From assembly GCF_013366925.1 (NCBI RefSeq), contig NZ_JAALDK010000002.1, forward strand, positions 62,001-126,000: 64,000 bases of DNA. The letters run 5' to 3'. Under the pieces are notes generated by a model. That model was not told the DNA's origin and ran no database searches. It saw only the letters and a program-made list of their open reading frames with translations. Positions 25,409 to 35,082 of this stretch are shown in pieces. The DNA comes from Paraburkholderia youngii (GTDB taxonomy: Bacteria > Pseudomonadota > Gammaproteobacteria > Burkholderiales > Burkholderiaceae). The translations under genes and the position numbers were made by a program. Positions within the stretch are counted from its first letter, which is position 1, and every line of letters begins with the position of its first letter.

Positions 25409-26362
25409 ATGAACGGGAATATCGCCCAGTTGATCGGCCGGCGCATCGCCGTCACCGCGCTGACGCTGGTGATCGTCTCGATCATCATCTTCGTGATCAC
25501 CAATCTGTTGCCCGGCGATGCCGCGCAGGCCGCACTCGGCCAGTCGGCGACGGCCGAAACGGTCGCGGCGCTGCGCCAGCAGTTCGGTCTCGACCAGCCG
25601 GCTTACCTGCGGTACTTTCATTGGCTCGTCGGTCTGCTGCACGCGAACTTCGGCGTGTCGCTATCGAATAATCTGCCGGTCTCCGAGCTGATCGAAGGGC
25701 GCTTGCCGAAGTCGCTGACCCTCGCGGCGATCACCACCGCGGTGTCGGTGCCGATCGCGGTGTCGGCGGGCATCCTGGCGGCGGTCAAGCGCGACTCGCT
25801 GATCGACCGCATCGTGAGCCTCGGTACGCTGTCGCTGGTCGCCACGCCCGAGTTCCTGATCGCGACGCTCGCGGTGCTGGTGCTGGCCGTCAAGCTGCAC
25901 TGGCTATCCGCGCTGTCGTACAGCGGCGACATTGAGAGCCTGCACGACTTTCTGCGCGCGTATGCAATGCCGGTCGTAACCCTCTGCGCAGTCGTGATTG
26001 CGCAGATGGCCCGCATGACCCGCGCCGCGGTGATCGAGCAGCTCAGTTCGTCGTACGTGGAAATGGCGATGCTGAAGGGCGCGAGCCCCGCGCGCGTGGT
26101 ACTGCGCCACGCACTGCCGAATGCGATCGGCCCGATTGCCAACGCGATCGCGCTGAGCCTGTCTTATCTGCTTGGCGGCGTGATCGTCGTCGAGACCATC
26201 TTCAACTATCCGGGCCTCGCGAGCCTGATGGTCGACGCGGTGAGCAACCGCGACTTCCCGCTCGTGCAGGCCTGCACGCTGCTGTTCTGCCTCGGCTATC
26301 TGATGCTCGTGCTGCTAGCCGACCTGTGCGCCATCATCTCGAACCCGAGGCTGCGGACATGA
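25409..26362 (+). CDS. Peptide-type ABC transporter permease (DppB-like)
   Basis: A 317-residue permease of the DppB/OppB family. The N terminus GRRIAVTALTLVIVSIIIFVIT and NLLPGDAAQAALG are characteristic, followed by six predicted membrane segments and the EAA loop EMAMLKGASPARVVLRHALPNA near residue 215. Of two nearby ATGs, 25409 is chosen because the strong AGGAGGTC ribosome site has proper spacing only to it. It overlaps the next permease gene by 4 nt. Confidence 0.9.
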   Translation: MNGNIAQLIGRRIAVTALTLVIVSIIIFVITNLLPGDAAQAALGQSATAETVAALRQQFGLDQPAYLRYFHWLVGLLHANFGVSLSNNLPVSELIEGRLPKSLTLAAITTAVSVPIAVSAGILAAVKRDSLIDRIVSLGTLSLVATPEFLIATLAVLVLAVKLHWLSALSYSGDIESLHDFLRAYAMPVVTLCAVVIAQMARMTRAAVIEQLSSSYVEMAMLKGASPARVVLRHALPNAIGPIANAIALSLSYLLGGVIVVETIFNYPGLASLMVDAVSNRDFPLVQACTLLFCLGYLMLVLLADLCAIISNPRLRT

Positions 26363-27351
26363 CGACTCTTCGACCTTCTTCCGATTCGTCTCACCAACTC
26401 GGCGCGCTCGAGCCGGTGCAGCGCAGCAGCATGCTGCCGCAGGGCGCGGAGCCACCACGGTCCTGGCGTGGCGGCGGCGCTCCGGCGCCGCGGCCGGTGC
26501 GCCGTCGCAGCGTCGCGCAGCGCATGAATCTGTCGACCGGCGGCTGGATCGGTCTCGCGATGGTGAGTTGCGCTCTGTTCGTCGCGGCGTTCGCGCCGTG
26601 GATCGCGCCGCACGCGGTGGGCGCGATCATCACGCCCGACGTCTTCGCTGGCTTCAGCGCGAAGCTGCCGCTCGGCTCCGACTACCTGGGCCGCGACATG
26701 CTGACCCGCATCATCTACGGCATGCGGCTGACGGTGGTGCTGGCGCTCGCCGCGGCGCTGCTCGCCGCGCTCACGGGGACGATGCTGGGCTTGCTCGCGG
26801 CCGTCGCCGGCCGCCATATCGACGAAACCATGAGCCGGCTGCTCGATGCGGTCACCTCGATACCGTCGAAGATGTTTGCGCTGATGATCGTCGCCGCGTT
26901 CGGCTCGTCGCTGCCGTTGCTGATCGCGACAGCGGCCATCAGCTACATGCCGGGCTCGTACCGGATCGCCCGCTCGCTCGCGGTCAATATCGGCACGCTC
27001 GAATATGTGCAAGTCGCCCGGGCGCGCGGAGAAAGCGCGCTTTACATCGCGTGCTTCGAGATGCTGCCGAACATGATCCACCCGATGCTCGCCGACACCG
27101 GGCTGCGTTTCACGTTCGTCGTGCTGCTGCTGAGCAGCCTGAGCTTTCTCGGCCTGGGCGTGCAGCCGCCGTATGCCGATCTCGGTTCGCTGGTGCGCGA
27201 GAACATCGCCGGTCTCGGTGAAGGCGTGCCCGTGGTGATCCTGCCCGCGATCGCAATCGCGGTGCTGACGGTCGGCGTGAACCTGCTGATCGACGGACTG
27301 CCGCATCGTGGGCGCCGCAAGAACATGCCCGATGCCGATGGAGGCCATTGA
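26359..27351 (+). CDS. Peptide-type ABC transporter permease (DppC-like)
   Basis: A 330-residue permease of the DppC/OppC family. Residues 1-60 form a long proline- and arginine-rich cytoplasmic tail, then membrane segments begin at GWIGLAMVSCALFVAAFAPW. The family words LGSDYLGRDMLTRIIYGMR and the EAA loop YVQVARARGESALYIACFEMLPN are visible. The ATG overlaps the previous stop (ATGA), which decides the start. Confidence 0.9.
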   Translation: MTTLRPSSDSSHQLGALEPVQRSSMLPQGAEPPRSWRGGGAPAPRPVRRRSVAQRMNLSTGGWIGLAMVSCALFVAAFAPWIAPHAVGAIITPDVFAGFSAKLPLGSDYLGRDMLTRIIYGMRLTVVLALAAALLAALTGTMLGLLAAVAGRHIDETMSRLLDAVTSIPSKMFALMIVAAFGSSLPLLIATAAISYMPGSYRIARSLAVNIGTLEYVQVARARGESALYIACFEMLPNMIHPMLADTGLRFTFVVLLLSSLSFLGLGVQPPYADLGSLVRENIAGLGEGVPVVILPAIAIAVLTVGVNLLIDGLPHRGRRKNMPDADGGH

Positions 27352-29300
27352 TGAAGGGACACCTGTTCAGACGTGCTCAGGCGGACTTGATGACCGCCTC
27401 GCAGACCGCGTCGTTACCTTCGTCCAATCTGGTCGAAGTGCGGGGCCTGCGCGTGGTGGGAAGCCGCCCCGGCGAGCCTGATACCACGATCGTGCACGAC
27501 ATCGACTTCGAGATTGCGCGCGGCGAGGTGCTCGCCTTGATCGGCGAATCGGGCTCGGGCAAGACCACGATCGCGCTGTCGCTGATGGGCCATGCCCGCA
27601 GCGGCTGCCGCATCGCGGGCGGCTCGATCCGGGTCGGCGACACCGACGTGCTCGGACTCTCGCCGAAACAGCTCGAGGGATTGCGTGGCCGCAAGGTCGC
27701 CTATATCGCGCAAAGCGCGGCGGCCGCGTTCAACCCGGCGCGCTCGATCATGGACCAGGTGATCGAAAGCGCGCTGATTCACGGCACGCTCAGCAAGCGC
27801 GCCGCGCAGGCAAAAGCGGTCGAACTGTTCCGCGCGCTCGCGCTGCCGGACCCGCAGAAGATCGGCCAGCGTTACCCGCACCAGGTGTCGGGCGGCCAGT
27901 TGCAGCGGCTGATGGCGGCGATGGCGCTGATCACCGACCCCGCCCTCGTGATCCTCGACGAGCCGACCACGGCGCTCGACGTCACGACGCAGATCGACGT
28001 GCTGCAAGCGTTTCGCGGCGTGATCCGGCAATGCGGAATGACCGCCGTCTATGTGTCGCACGATCTGGCGGTGGTCGCGCAGATGGCCGATCGGATCGTC
28101 GTGCTCAGCAACGGTGAGGTTCGCGAAACGGGCCGTACCGAGCAGATTCTGCATGCGCCGGCCCATCCTTATACGCAGAGCCTGATCGCCGCGGTAACGC
28201 CCGTTGCACCCGCTGCTGCCGCGCCGGACGCGTCGCATCGCAACGCGGCGCCGCTGCTCGAACTGCGCGGGCTGACGGCCGGCTACGGCGGCACCGACGC
28301 GCACGGCTGGCCGCACAAGGTCATTCTGCGCGACGTCGACCTCGCAATCGGCCGTGGCCAGACGGTGGGCGTGATCGGCGAGTCGGGTTCGGGCAAGACG
28401 ACGCTCGCGAAGGTGATCGCGGGGCTCGTGCCGATGGCGCGCGGCAAGCTGCTGCTCGATGGTGAGCCGCTTGCCGCCAACCTGAACCGTCGCAGCCGCG
28501 AACAGTTTCGCTGTATCCAGATCGTGTTCCAGAACGCCGACACCGCGCTCAACCCGACGCATACCGTCGAGCGCACGCTGGCGCGCCCGCTGAAGTTCTA
28601 TCGCGGTATGAAGGGCGAGGCCGCGCGGCGCCGCGTCGCCGAACTGCTTGGTCTGGTTCGCCTGCCAGCCGAACTGGCGCAGCGTCGCACCGGGGAGTTG
28701 TCGGGCGGGCAAAAACAGCGCGTGAATCTCGCGCGGGCGCTGGCCGCCGAACCCAAGCTGATCCTTTGCGACGAAGTCACCTCCGCGCTCGATACGGTGG
28801 TCGGCGCAGCCATTCTCGAACTGCTGCGCGATCTGCAGAAAAAGCTCGGCGTGTCGTATCTGTTCATCACGCACGACATCGCCAAGGTGCGCGCGATCAG
28901 CGACGACATCGTCGTGCTGTACGCAGGGCACCGCGTCGAGGCGGGTAACCGCGACGCGTTGTCGGCGCCGCCGTACCACCCGTATTCGCATCTGCTGGTG
29001 TCGTCCGCGCCGGAGCTTCGCGCCGGCTGGCTCGAAGAAGCGGGCGAGCGCTGTCATCAGGCGCTGCCGCCGATCGGCGAGCCGGCCGATGAGCCGCAGC
29101 TATGCACGTTTCTCGCGCGCTGCCCGCTGCGCATCGATGGGGTCTGCAACCGCACGCCGCCGGCCGCGCGCACGCTCGCGAGCGGCGCTCAGGTGCTGTG
29201 CCATCGCAGCGAAGCGGAACTGGAGCAATACCAGAACGGACCGCCGGACGGCGCTACTGCGGCTGGTGGGCTCGCGCAGTCTGTCACGCTGCGCGTCTGA
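27351..29300 (+). CDS. Fused double ATPase of the peptide-type ABC transporter (DppD-DppF fusion)
   Basis: A 649-residue protein with two complete ABC cassettes. The first has [24 protein letters not shown] and [11 protein letters not shown]; the second has [24 protein letters not shown] and [12 protein letters not shown]. The second Walker B ends in Asp-Glu with a cysteine before it (CDEV), as in many family members. The C terminus holds the oligopeptide-ATPase cysteine motif ([15 protein letters not shown]), which binds an Fe-S cluster in some relatives. GATGGAGG precedes the ATG; the start overlaps the permease stop by one base. Confidence 0.92.
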   Translation: MKGHLFRRAQADLMTASQTASLPSSNLVEVRGLRVVGSRPGEPDTTIVHDIDFEIARGEVLALIGESGSGKTTIALSLMGHARSGCRIAGGSIRVGDTDVLGLSPKQLEGLRGRKVAYIAQSAAAAFNPARSIMDQVIESALIHGTLSKRAAQAKAVELFRALALPDPQKIGQRYPHQVSGGQLQRLMAAMALITDPALVILDEPTTALDVTTQIDVLQAFRGVIRQCGMTAVYVSHDLAVVAQMADRIVVLSNGEVRETGRTEQILHAPAHPYTQSLIAAVTPVAPAAAAPDASHRNAAPLLELRGLTAGYGGTDAHGWPHKVILRDVDLAIGRGQTVGVIGESGSGKTTLAKVIAGLVPMARGKLLLDGEPLAANLNRRSREQFRCIQIVFQNADTALNPTHTVERTLARPLKFYRGMKGEAARRRVAELLGLVRLPAELAQRRTGELSGGQKQRVNLARALAAEPKLILCDEVTSALDTVVGAAILELLRDLQKKLGVSYLFITHDIAKVRAISDDIVVLYAGHRVEAGNRDALSAPPYHPYSHLLVSSAPELRAGWLEEAGERCHQALPPIGEPADEPQLCTFLARCPLRIDGVCNRTPPAARTLASGAQVLCHRSEAELEQYQNGPPDGATAAGGLAQSVTLRV

Positions 29301-29394
29301 TGGCGAACTCGAGCTACACGATGACGGCATCGGCCTTGCCGAATCGGTGTCGTCGGAGCGGCGCGCATGATTTGGTGGCCCGAAGGGATACGAC

Positions 29395-29775
29395 ATGACT
29401 GGAATCTTCGACTACACCGCCAGCGGCACGACCGTGGTGATGTCGCGTGCGATCAGGCGGGCCGTGGCCTTTATCGACAGCTCGTTCGCGCAGCCGGTCA
29501 GTCTTGCGACGCTCGCGGCGACGGCGGGCTTGAGTGTGTCGCGTTTTGCGACGCTGTTCCGCAAAGAAGTTGGAATCTCGCCGCATCGTTATGTGTGTCT
29601 GGTGCGGATCCAACACGCGAAGCGGCTATTGCGCGACGGCGTCCCGCCGTCTGAGGTCGCGACCGAGGTCGGGTTTTTCGATCAGAGTCACCTTGGCCGA
29701 CATTTCCGGCGCGCGGTCGGCGTGACGCCCGGGCATTTCGTCGCTTCGCCGGAGGCGGTCAGCGCATGCCGATAA
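29395..29775 (+). CDS. Short AraC-type regulator consisting of the DNA-binding domain only (paralogue of 19740)
   Basis: A 126-residue protein carrying only an AraC helix-turn-helix: FIDSSFAQPVSLATLAATAGLS, VATEVGFFDQSHLGRHFRR and GVTPGHF. It closely parallels the protein at 19740-20144, sharing VGFFDQSHL and the same length. GAAGGGATACGAC gives a ribosome site. Its position directly behind the transporter operon suggests local control, perhaps of the upstream substrate-binding protein gene. Confidence 0.8.
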   Translation: MTGIFDYTASGTTVVMSRAIRRAVAFIDSSFAQPVSLATLAATAGLSVSRFATLFRKEVGISPHRYVCLVRIQHAKRLLRDGVPPSEVATEVGFFDQSHLGRHFRRAVGVTPGHFVASPEAVSACR

Positions 29776-30220
29776 AGCGATCGCGCAACGGCAATGCTGT
29801 CGATCAATGCAATCGCGGGCGGTCTCGAACTCGCGCAACCTACGACGTCTCAAGGCAGAGCCGAACCAGATAGACCGGTTGAGCATCGGCGTCTCAGGGG
29901 CGCGAGAAATCTGCCGGCGTCAGGGCATTGTGATGACGGAAGGCTCGATGCGCGCTTCAGCAAGGCGCTCTGTAGCGAATGCTAACGTGCAGCGCACTCC
30001 TGGTGCCGAGTGCGGCACCAGCAGCAACCGCCAGAGTGTTCGCAATGCCGTCGCGATCCGGATATGCCGGCGCCCGTCGCCATTCACCCGGCAGCGGACT
30101 TTACACGTTGTTACCGTCGCGCAGCGGACGTTTGGGCGGGCTTTCCTTATACTGCCGCGCAACCGCCTTCCTCTTTATGCTCGCCGTGCCCGGCGCGGCA
30201 GAAATGCCAACCATACCTTG
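29776..30220 (+). other. Intergenic region with a perfect hairpin
   Basis: About 445 bp without a supported gene. A perfect stem-loop lies at 30000-30021: CTGGTGCCG, loop AGTG, CGGCACCAG. It lacks a following T tract; it may terminate the upstream transporter/AraC transcript or form a structured leader. Nothing else is recognisable. Confidence 0.4.
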
Positions 30221-30838
30221 ATGCCCATGCTCTCTACCAAGTTCGCCCTGAACGCTGCGCTTGTCGTTGCAGCAAGTCTTTCGTTGTCGGCGTGCGTTGC
30301 CCCGGGCTACGCGCCGTACGGCTCGCAGCAAGGCTACCAGGGCCAGTATGCAGCGCCCGCGTATAGCCAGCCCGTCTACGCGCAACCGGGCACCGTGCAG
30401 CAACCCGGCTACGCGCCGCAGCCTGCGCCGCAACAGCCGTATGACACACAAAACGGCGGCCAGTACGGGTCGCAGTACAACACGCAATACGGCAATCAAT
30501 ATGGCACGCAGTACGGCACGATCTCAAGCATCCAGCCCTTGAGTACTGCCACGGGTACTTCGGGTATCGCGGGAACCGTCGTCGGCGCGCTGGTTGGCGG
30601 CGTTCTCGGTAATCAGATCGGGGGCGGGCACGGTCGCGACGCAGCGACCGTCATCGGCGCGCTCGGTGGAGCCTACGCGGGCAACCAGATCGGCCAGCAG
30701 ATGGGTCGGCCCGCCGGCTACCAGATCGACGTGCAGCTGAGCGACGGCTCAACGCGCGCGTTCGACGTGCCGACGCCCGGCGACCTGCGTCCGGGCGAGC
30801 GCGTGCAGGTCAACGGCAGCCAGCTTTCCCGCTACTGA
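30221..30838 (+). CDS. Glycine-zipper lipoprotein with Gln/Tyr/Gly-rich linker
   Basis: A 205-residue envelope lipoprotein. The signal ends in a lipobox SLSACVAP, so Cys at about residue 25 would be lipidated. Residues about 30-105 are a low-complexity linker rich in Q, Y, G and P, including repeated QYG(S/N/T) units. A glycine-zipper (GTVVGALVGGVLGNQIGGG, then VIGALGGAYAGNQIGQQMG) follows, as in SlyB/PcP-like outer-membrane lipoproteins, and a short C-terminal domain. Two ATGs (30221, 30227) are possible. It is not functionally tied to its neighbours. Confidence 0.8.
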   Translation: MPMLSTKFALNAALVVAASLSLSACVAPGYAPYGSQQGYQGQYAAPAYSQPVYAQPGTVQQPGYAPQPAPQQPYDTQNGGQYGSQYNTQYGNQYGTQYGTISSIQPLSTATGTSGIAGTVVGALVGGVLGNQIGGGHGRDAATVIGALGGAYAGNQIGQQMGRPAGYQIDVQLSDGSTRAFDVPTPGDLRPGERVQVNGSQLSRY

Positions 30839-30965
30839 TTACGGAGACTGTCGCTTGGCGTCACGAGCCGCGGAGCGGCCAGGCGAGAGACCACGCCAAC
30901 GCGGGCGCTCTACGCCATAGCTGGCAATCTTGTCGCGACAAAACCAGCTTCGCTGTTGCGCCAGC
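30839..30965. other. Convergent intergenic region with palindromes
   Basis: The lipoprotein gene and hcaR converge here. TTGTCGCGACAA (30930-30941) is a perfect 12-bp palindrome, and CGCCAGC-TTA-GCTGGCG (30959-30975) forms a hairpin across the hcaR stop codon. The second is a plausible terminator element for one or both transcripts, but no T tract is attached. Confidence 0.4.
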
Positions 30966-31877
30966 TTAGCTGGCGTTGCGGGATTCCCCCGGATTACTGT
31001 CCGAGTGGTGCGCCACCAGCTCCAGCAGTGCGTCAAGCTGAGGCGAGCGGTTGCCGGCGCGCCATGCCATCAACAGTTCGATCTCGGGCACCGGTCCCAC
31101 GAGCGGCCTCGTGCAGATCGCTGGATTCGTCAGCGATGCGGTATAGGCGGGCAGCAGTCCGTAACCGAGTCCCATGCCGATCAGGTTCAGGTTGAGCAGG
31201 ATATTGGTCGCCACCTGAATGACCTTGGGTTGCAGCCCATGTTGTTTGAAGTAGCCGTCCACGACGTCATACACATCGCCCGAATAAAGCGGATGCGTGC
31301 TGATGAACGCTTCGCCGTCGAGCTGCGCCGGCTTGATCCGCTTGTATCGCGCAAGCGGATGAGCGACCGGCAGTACGACCAGGATCGGTTCTCGGAGCAC
31401 GACTTCAGAGAGGATGTCGGGCGAGCGAATCGGCTTGCGCATGAAGGCGACGTCGATTTCGTTGTCGAGCAGCATCTGCTCCTGCTCGGACGTCGGAATG
31501 CTGCGCAGATCGACGTTCAGTTCGGGAAAGCGTAGCCGCAGCCGCGGCAGAATGCCCGGGAAAATCCGCACTTCGGCGGCCGGCACGAAGCCGATGGTGA
31601 CAGTCGAGCTGCTTTTGCGCCCTATGTGACGCGCCCGCGTCACTGCGCGTTCGGCCTGCGCCAGCGTCAGACGCGCTTCGATCAGAAAGACTTTGCCGGC
31701 TTCGGTCAACTCCACCTTGCGGCGCGTGCGCTCGAACAGCGGCGTGCCGACCTGCTCTTCGAGATCGCGAATCTGCTGGCTCAGCGAGGGCTGAGCCGTG
31801 CGAAGCCGCTCGGCCGCACGTGTGAAGCTCAGCTCCTCCGCCACGGCGATGAAGTAGCGCAAGTGTCGAAGTTCCAT
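30966..31877 (-). CDS. hcaR: LysR-type activator HcaR
   Basis: A 303-residue LysR regulator of the CatM/BenM/HcaR group. The N-terminal helix-turn-helix is LSFTRAAERLRTAQPSLSQQIRDLEEQVG (about 16-44), followed by a substrate-binding domain with FVPAAEVRIFP and the helix LNLIGMGLGYGLLPAY. It is divergent from hcaE with a 124-bp control region between them, the classic arrangement for an activator of 3-phenylpropionate dioxygenase genes. By analogy with the E. coli system it would respond to phenylpropionate or cinnamate. Confidence 0.85.
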   Translation of the reverse strand: MELRHLRYFIAVAEELSFTRAAERLRTAQPSLSQQIRDLEEQVGTPLFERTRRKVELTEAGKVFLIEARLTLAQAERAVTRARHIGRKSSSTVTIGFVPAAEVRIFPGILPRLRLRFPELNVDLRSIPTSEQEQMLLDNEIDVAFMRKPIRSPDILSEVVLREPILVVLPVAHPLARYKRIKPAQLDGEAFISTHPLYSGDVYDVVDGYFKQHGLQPKVIQVATNILLNLNLIGMGLGYGLLPAYTASLTNPAICTRPLVGPVPEIELLMAWRAGNRSPQLDALLELVAHHSDSNPGESRNAS

Positions 31878-32001
31878 GGCGTGGGGGCTCCCAGTTATCG
31901 TTCAAATGTCTTAAATCAAACAAACAAAATATTTTACAGCGTGACTGGCGCCGTCGATCATTTGCCCCATCCCCAAAAACCTCCATTGGAGGAGACGCCA
32001 A
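31878..32001. promoter_or_regulatory. hcaR-hcaE divergent control region
   Basis: This 124-bp gap is the likely site of HcaR binding. It is unusually A/T-rich (TTAAATCAAACAAACAAAATATTTTACAG around 31913-31940) for this window and ends with a very strong ribosome site GGAGGAGACGCCAA before hcaE. No single LysR box could be identified with confidence. Confidence 0.5.
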
Positions 32002-33366
32002 ATGTCTCAGAAAGAGATCGACTTCGACGCGCTGGTCGATGCACGCAATGGCCGCGTTGCATCCTCGATTTACTCGGACCCCGACCTGTACGAGCTTGAA
32101 CTCGAACGCATCTTCGGCCGCTGCTGGCTGTTCCTCGCGCACGTCAGCCAGATTCCGAAAGCCGGCGATTACTTCAACACCTACATGGGCGAGGACCCGA
32201 TCATCGTGGTCCGCCAGAAAGACGGCTCCGTCAAGGCATTCCTGAACCAGTGCCGGCATCGCTCGATGCGCGTGAGTTACGCCGATTGCGGCAATACCCG
32301 CTCGTTTACGTGCCCATATCACGGCTGGTCCTATGGGACTGACGGCGCGCTCGTCGACGTGCCGCTGGAGCAGCGCGCCTACCCGCATGGCCTGTGCAAG
32401 GAGAAGCTCGGCTTGCAGGAAGTGACGCGCGTCGCCGAATACAAGGGCCTCATATTCGGCAACTGGGACGCGAGCGCACCCGACCTCGAGGCGTACATGG
32501 GCGATATCGCGTGGTATCTGGACGGCGTGCTAGACCGCCGTCCCGGCGGCACCGAAATCATCGGCGGCGTACATAAGTGGGTGATCGACTGCAACTGGAA
32601 GTTTCCGGCAGAACAGTTCGCGAGCGATCAGTATCACGCGCTGTATTCGCATGCGTCGGCCGTGCAGGTACTGGGCGCGAAGGCAGGCGAGGACGACAAG
32701 GCGCTCGGCGCGGGACAGACCGCGCGCCCGGTGTGGGAGACCGCGAAAGATGCGCTGCAATACGGCCAGGCCGGCCACGGCAGCGGCTTTTTCTTCACAG
32801 AGAATCCGGACGCGAACGTGTGGGTGGACGGCGTCGTGTCGCAATACTTTCGCGATACGTATTCCGAAGTCGAGGCGCGTCTCGGCAAGGTGCGCGCACT
32901 GCGGCTCGCCGGCCACAACAATATGTTCCCGACGATGTCGTGGTTGAACGGCACCGCCACGTTGCGCGTATGGCACCCACGCGGCCCGAACCAGGTCGAG
33001 GTGTGGGCCTTCTGCATTGCGGACAAGGATGCCTCCGACGAAGTCAAACAGGCCTTCGAACGCAGCGCGACACGCGCATTCGGACCGGCGGGCTTTCTGG
33101 AGCAGGACGATTCGGAGAACTGGGTGGAGATCCAGAAAGTGCTGCGCGGCAAGCGCGCGCGTCAGACGAAGCTGATCGTCGAAATGGGACTCGGCAACGA
33201 GAAAGTCCGCGAGGACGGCATTCCGGGCATGACCAACTACATCTTCTCGGAGACGGCCGCGCGCGGCATGTATCGCCGTTGGGCCGATCTGCTCGCCTGC
33301 GATAGCTGGGACGAAGTACTGGAGCGCACGCGCGCCTACGAACAGGAGGTGCTCGAACATGACTGA
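32002..33366 (+). CDS. hcaE: 3-phenylpropionate/cinnamate dioxygenase large subunit
   Basis: A 454-residue Rieske non-haem iron oxygenase alpha subunit, strongly resembling HcaE along its full length. The Rieske ligands are Cys84, His86, Cys104 and His107 (CRH and CPYH), and the mononuclear iron site is D209-x2-H212-x4-H217. It forms the catalytic oxygenase with HcaF, adding O2 across the ring of phenylpropionate or cinnamate to give a cis-dihydrodiol. It is the first gene of a five-gene operon; hcaF starts 8 nt before its end. Confidence 0.93.
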   Translation: MSQKEIDFDALVDARNGRVASSIYSDPDLYELELERIFGRCWLFLAHVSQIPKAGDYFNTYMGEDPIIVVRQKDGSVKAFLNQCRHRSMRVSYADCGNTRSFTCPYHGWSYGTDGALVDVPLEQRAYPHGLCKEKLGLQEVTRVAEYKGLIFGNWDASAPDLEAYMGDIAWYLDGVLDRRPGGTEIIGGVHKWVIDCNWKFPAEQFASDQYHALYSHASAVQVLGAKAGEDDKALGAGQTARPVWETAKDALQYGQAGHGSGFFFTENPDANVWVDGVVSQYFRDTYSEVEARLGKVRALRLAGHNNMFPTMSWLNGTATLRVWHPRGPNQVEVWAFCIADKDASDEVKQAFERSATRAFGPAGFLEQDDSENWVEIQKVLRGKRARQTKLIVEMGLGNEKVREDGIPGMTNYIFSETAARGMYRRWADLLACDSWDEVLERTRAYEQEVLEHD

Positions 33367-33901
33367 AACCACGCTGAACCGTCCGGCAACCGTGCCGCTG
33401 GCTTTGCATCACGAGATCGAACAGTTTCTCTATCACGAGGCCGAACTGCTCGATGACTGGCGCTTTCGCGACTGGCTCGCGCTGATGTCGCAGGACGTGC
33501 ATTACTCGATGCGCACGACCGTCAACGCACAGACGCGCGATCGCCGCCGTAGCGTCCAGCCGCCGACCACCTGGATCTTCAACGATAACTATGCCCAGCT
33601 GGAACGCCGCATCGCGCGCCTCGAAACGGGCATGGCCTGGGCGGAAGAGCCGCCTTCGCGAACGCGACACCTGGTTAGCAACGTCGTGGTGACGGCCACC
33701 CAGGATCCCAGCGAATTCGATGTGCGGCTCAACTACCTGTTGTATCGCTCGCAGAAGGAGCGCGACGAATCGATCTACGCCGGCAAACGCTTCGACCGCG
33801 TGCGTCGCGCGGATACGTCCGCGGCCTGGCAGATTTGCCGCCGCGAGATCACGCTCGATCAGGCGACCCTGAACTCTCATAACCTCAGCGTACTTTTCTG
33901 A
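33359..33901 (+). CDS. hcaF: 3-phenylpropionate/cinnamate dioxygenase small subunit
   Basis: A 180-residue beta subunit of aromatic-ring hydroxylating dioxygenases, with the opening [25 protein letters not shown] and the closing HNLSVLF typical of the family. It supports the alpha subunit in an alpha3beta3 complex. Its start overlaps hcaE by 8 nt, implying coupled translation. Confidence 0.92.
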   Translation: MTETTLNRPATVPLALHHEIEQFLYHEAELLDDWRFRDWLALMSQDVHYSMRTTVNAQTRDRRRSVQPPTTWIFNDNYAQLERRIARLETGMAWAEEPPSRTRHLVSNVVVTATQDPSEFDVRLNYLLYRSQKERDESIYAGKRFDRVRRADTSAAWQICRREITLDQATLNSHNLSVLF

Positions 33902-33911
33902 AGCGAATATC

Positions 33912-34232
33912 ATGGCACGCATTCTTGTTTGTGAAGACACCGCCTTATCCGACGGCGAGGCTATCAAGGTGGACGCCCCCGGCGAGGCCGTCGCTGTGTT
34001 CCGTTCGAATGGCGAGGTCTATGCGCTCGCCGACCGTTGCAGTCACGGCAATGCTTCGATGTCTGACGGATACGTGGAAGACGACGGCACTGTCGAATGT
34101 CCACTGCATGCGGCGCGCTTTTGCCTGAAGACGGGCGCGGCGCTGTGCCAGCCCGCGACCGAACCGCTCAGAACGTTTCCGATCGCTGTGGTCGAGGGGA
34201 AGATCTACGTCGACATGCCGGAGGTTGCATGA
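33912..34232 (+). CDS. hcaC: Rieske ferredoxin of the phenylpropionate dioxygenase system
   Basis: A 106-residue Rieske-type [2Fe-2S] ferredoxin. The ligands are Cys43 and His45 (RCSHG) and Cys63 and His66 (ECPLHAARF). It carries electrons from HcaD to the oxygenase. It lies 10 nt after hcaF, and its stop overlaps the hcaB start as ATGA. Confidence 0.92.
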   Translation: MARILVCEDTALSDGEAIKVDAPGEAVAVFRSNGEVYALADRCSHGNASMSDGYVEDDGTVECPLHAARFCLKTGAALCQPATEPLRTFPIAVVEGKIYVDMPEVA

Positions 34233-35065
34233 GCGCGGCGAAGATCGAGGGTAGCGGTTGGCTGCGCGACCAGGTCGCGCTGATTACAGGCGGCGGCTCG
34301 GGACTTGGGCTCGCGCTTGTCGAACGGTTTCTGGGTGAAGGTTGCCGGGTTGGCGTGCTGGAGCGGTCGGCGGAAAAAGTGGCCGCGCTTCACGAGCGCT
34401 TCGGCGCGCAGGTCGTGGCCGTGCAGGGCGACGTCCGCTCGCACGAGGACAATGCGCGTGCCGTAGCGGCCACGCTGGAGCGGTTCGGCTCACTCGACAC
34501 GTTCATCGGCAACGCGGCGATCTGGGATCATGCGTCGGGCCTGCTCGATCTGAGCCCCGAACAACTGGACCACGGATTCGACGAACTGTTCGCGATCAAC
34601 GTGAAGGGTTATCTGCTCGGCGCGAAGGCCTCGGCGCCCGCGTTGATCGCAAGCGAAGGCAGCATGATCTTCACGCTGTCGAATTCGTCGTTCTATCCGG
34701 GCGGCGGCGGCCCGCTCTACACCGCCAGCAAGCATGCGGCCGTCGGCCTGATCCGCGAGCTTGCTTACGAACTCGCGCCGAAGGTGCGCGTCAACGGCGT
34801 CGGCCCGTGCGGGATGGCGAGCGATTTGCGCGGTCCGACCGCACTCGGCCAGGAGGACAAACGCATCATGGATTCGCGCTCTCCCGAGGCGATCGCCAGC
34901 ATCCTGCCGCTGCAGTTCTTCCCCGAGCCCGCCGATTTCACCGGCCCTTACGTGATGCTGGCTTCGCGCGCGAACAACCGCGTACTGAGCGGCGTGATGA
35001 TTAATGCTGATGCCGGTCTCGGCATTCGCGGCATTCGTCACGTCGCGGGTGGTCTTCATCTTTGA
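34229..35065 (+). CDS. hcaB: 2,3-dihydroxy-2,3-dihydrophenylpropionate dehydrogenase
   Basis: A 278-residue short-chain dehydrogenase. The NAD motif is [13 protein letters not shown], the NAG-like motif is IGNAAIWD and the active-site tyrosine/lysine pair is in PLYTASKHA. Length and sequence fit HcaB/BphB-type dihydrodiol dehydrogenases, which rearomatise the dihydrodiol to 2,3-dihydroxyphenylpropionate. The ATG overlaps the hcaC stop; translation from there begins the family alignment. Confidence 0.91.
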   Translation: MSAAKIEGSGWLRDQVALITGGGSGLGLALVERFLGEGCRVGVLERSAEKVAALHERFGAQVVAVQGDVRSHEDNARAVAATLERFGSLDTFIGNAAIWDHASGLLDLSPEQLDHGFDELFAINVKGYLLGAKASAPALIASEGSMIFTLSNSSFYPGGGGPLYTASKHAAVGLIRELAYELAPKVRVNGVGPCGMASDLRGPTALGQEDKRIMDSRSPEAIASILPLQFFPEPADFTGPYVMLASRANNRVLSGVMINADAGLGIRGIRHVAGGLHL

Positions 35066-35082
35066 TTCGCGAGAAGGGATTC

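Noticed and set aside
30930..30941. 12-bp palindrome TTGTCGCGACAA as an operator
   Set aside because: It lies in a convergent gap with no promoter to control, and short GC-containing palindromes are frequent in such DNA.
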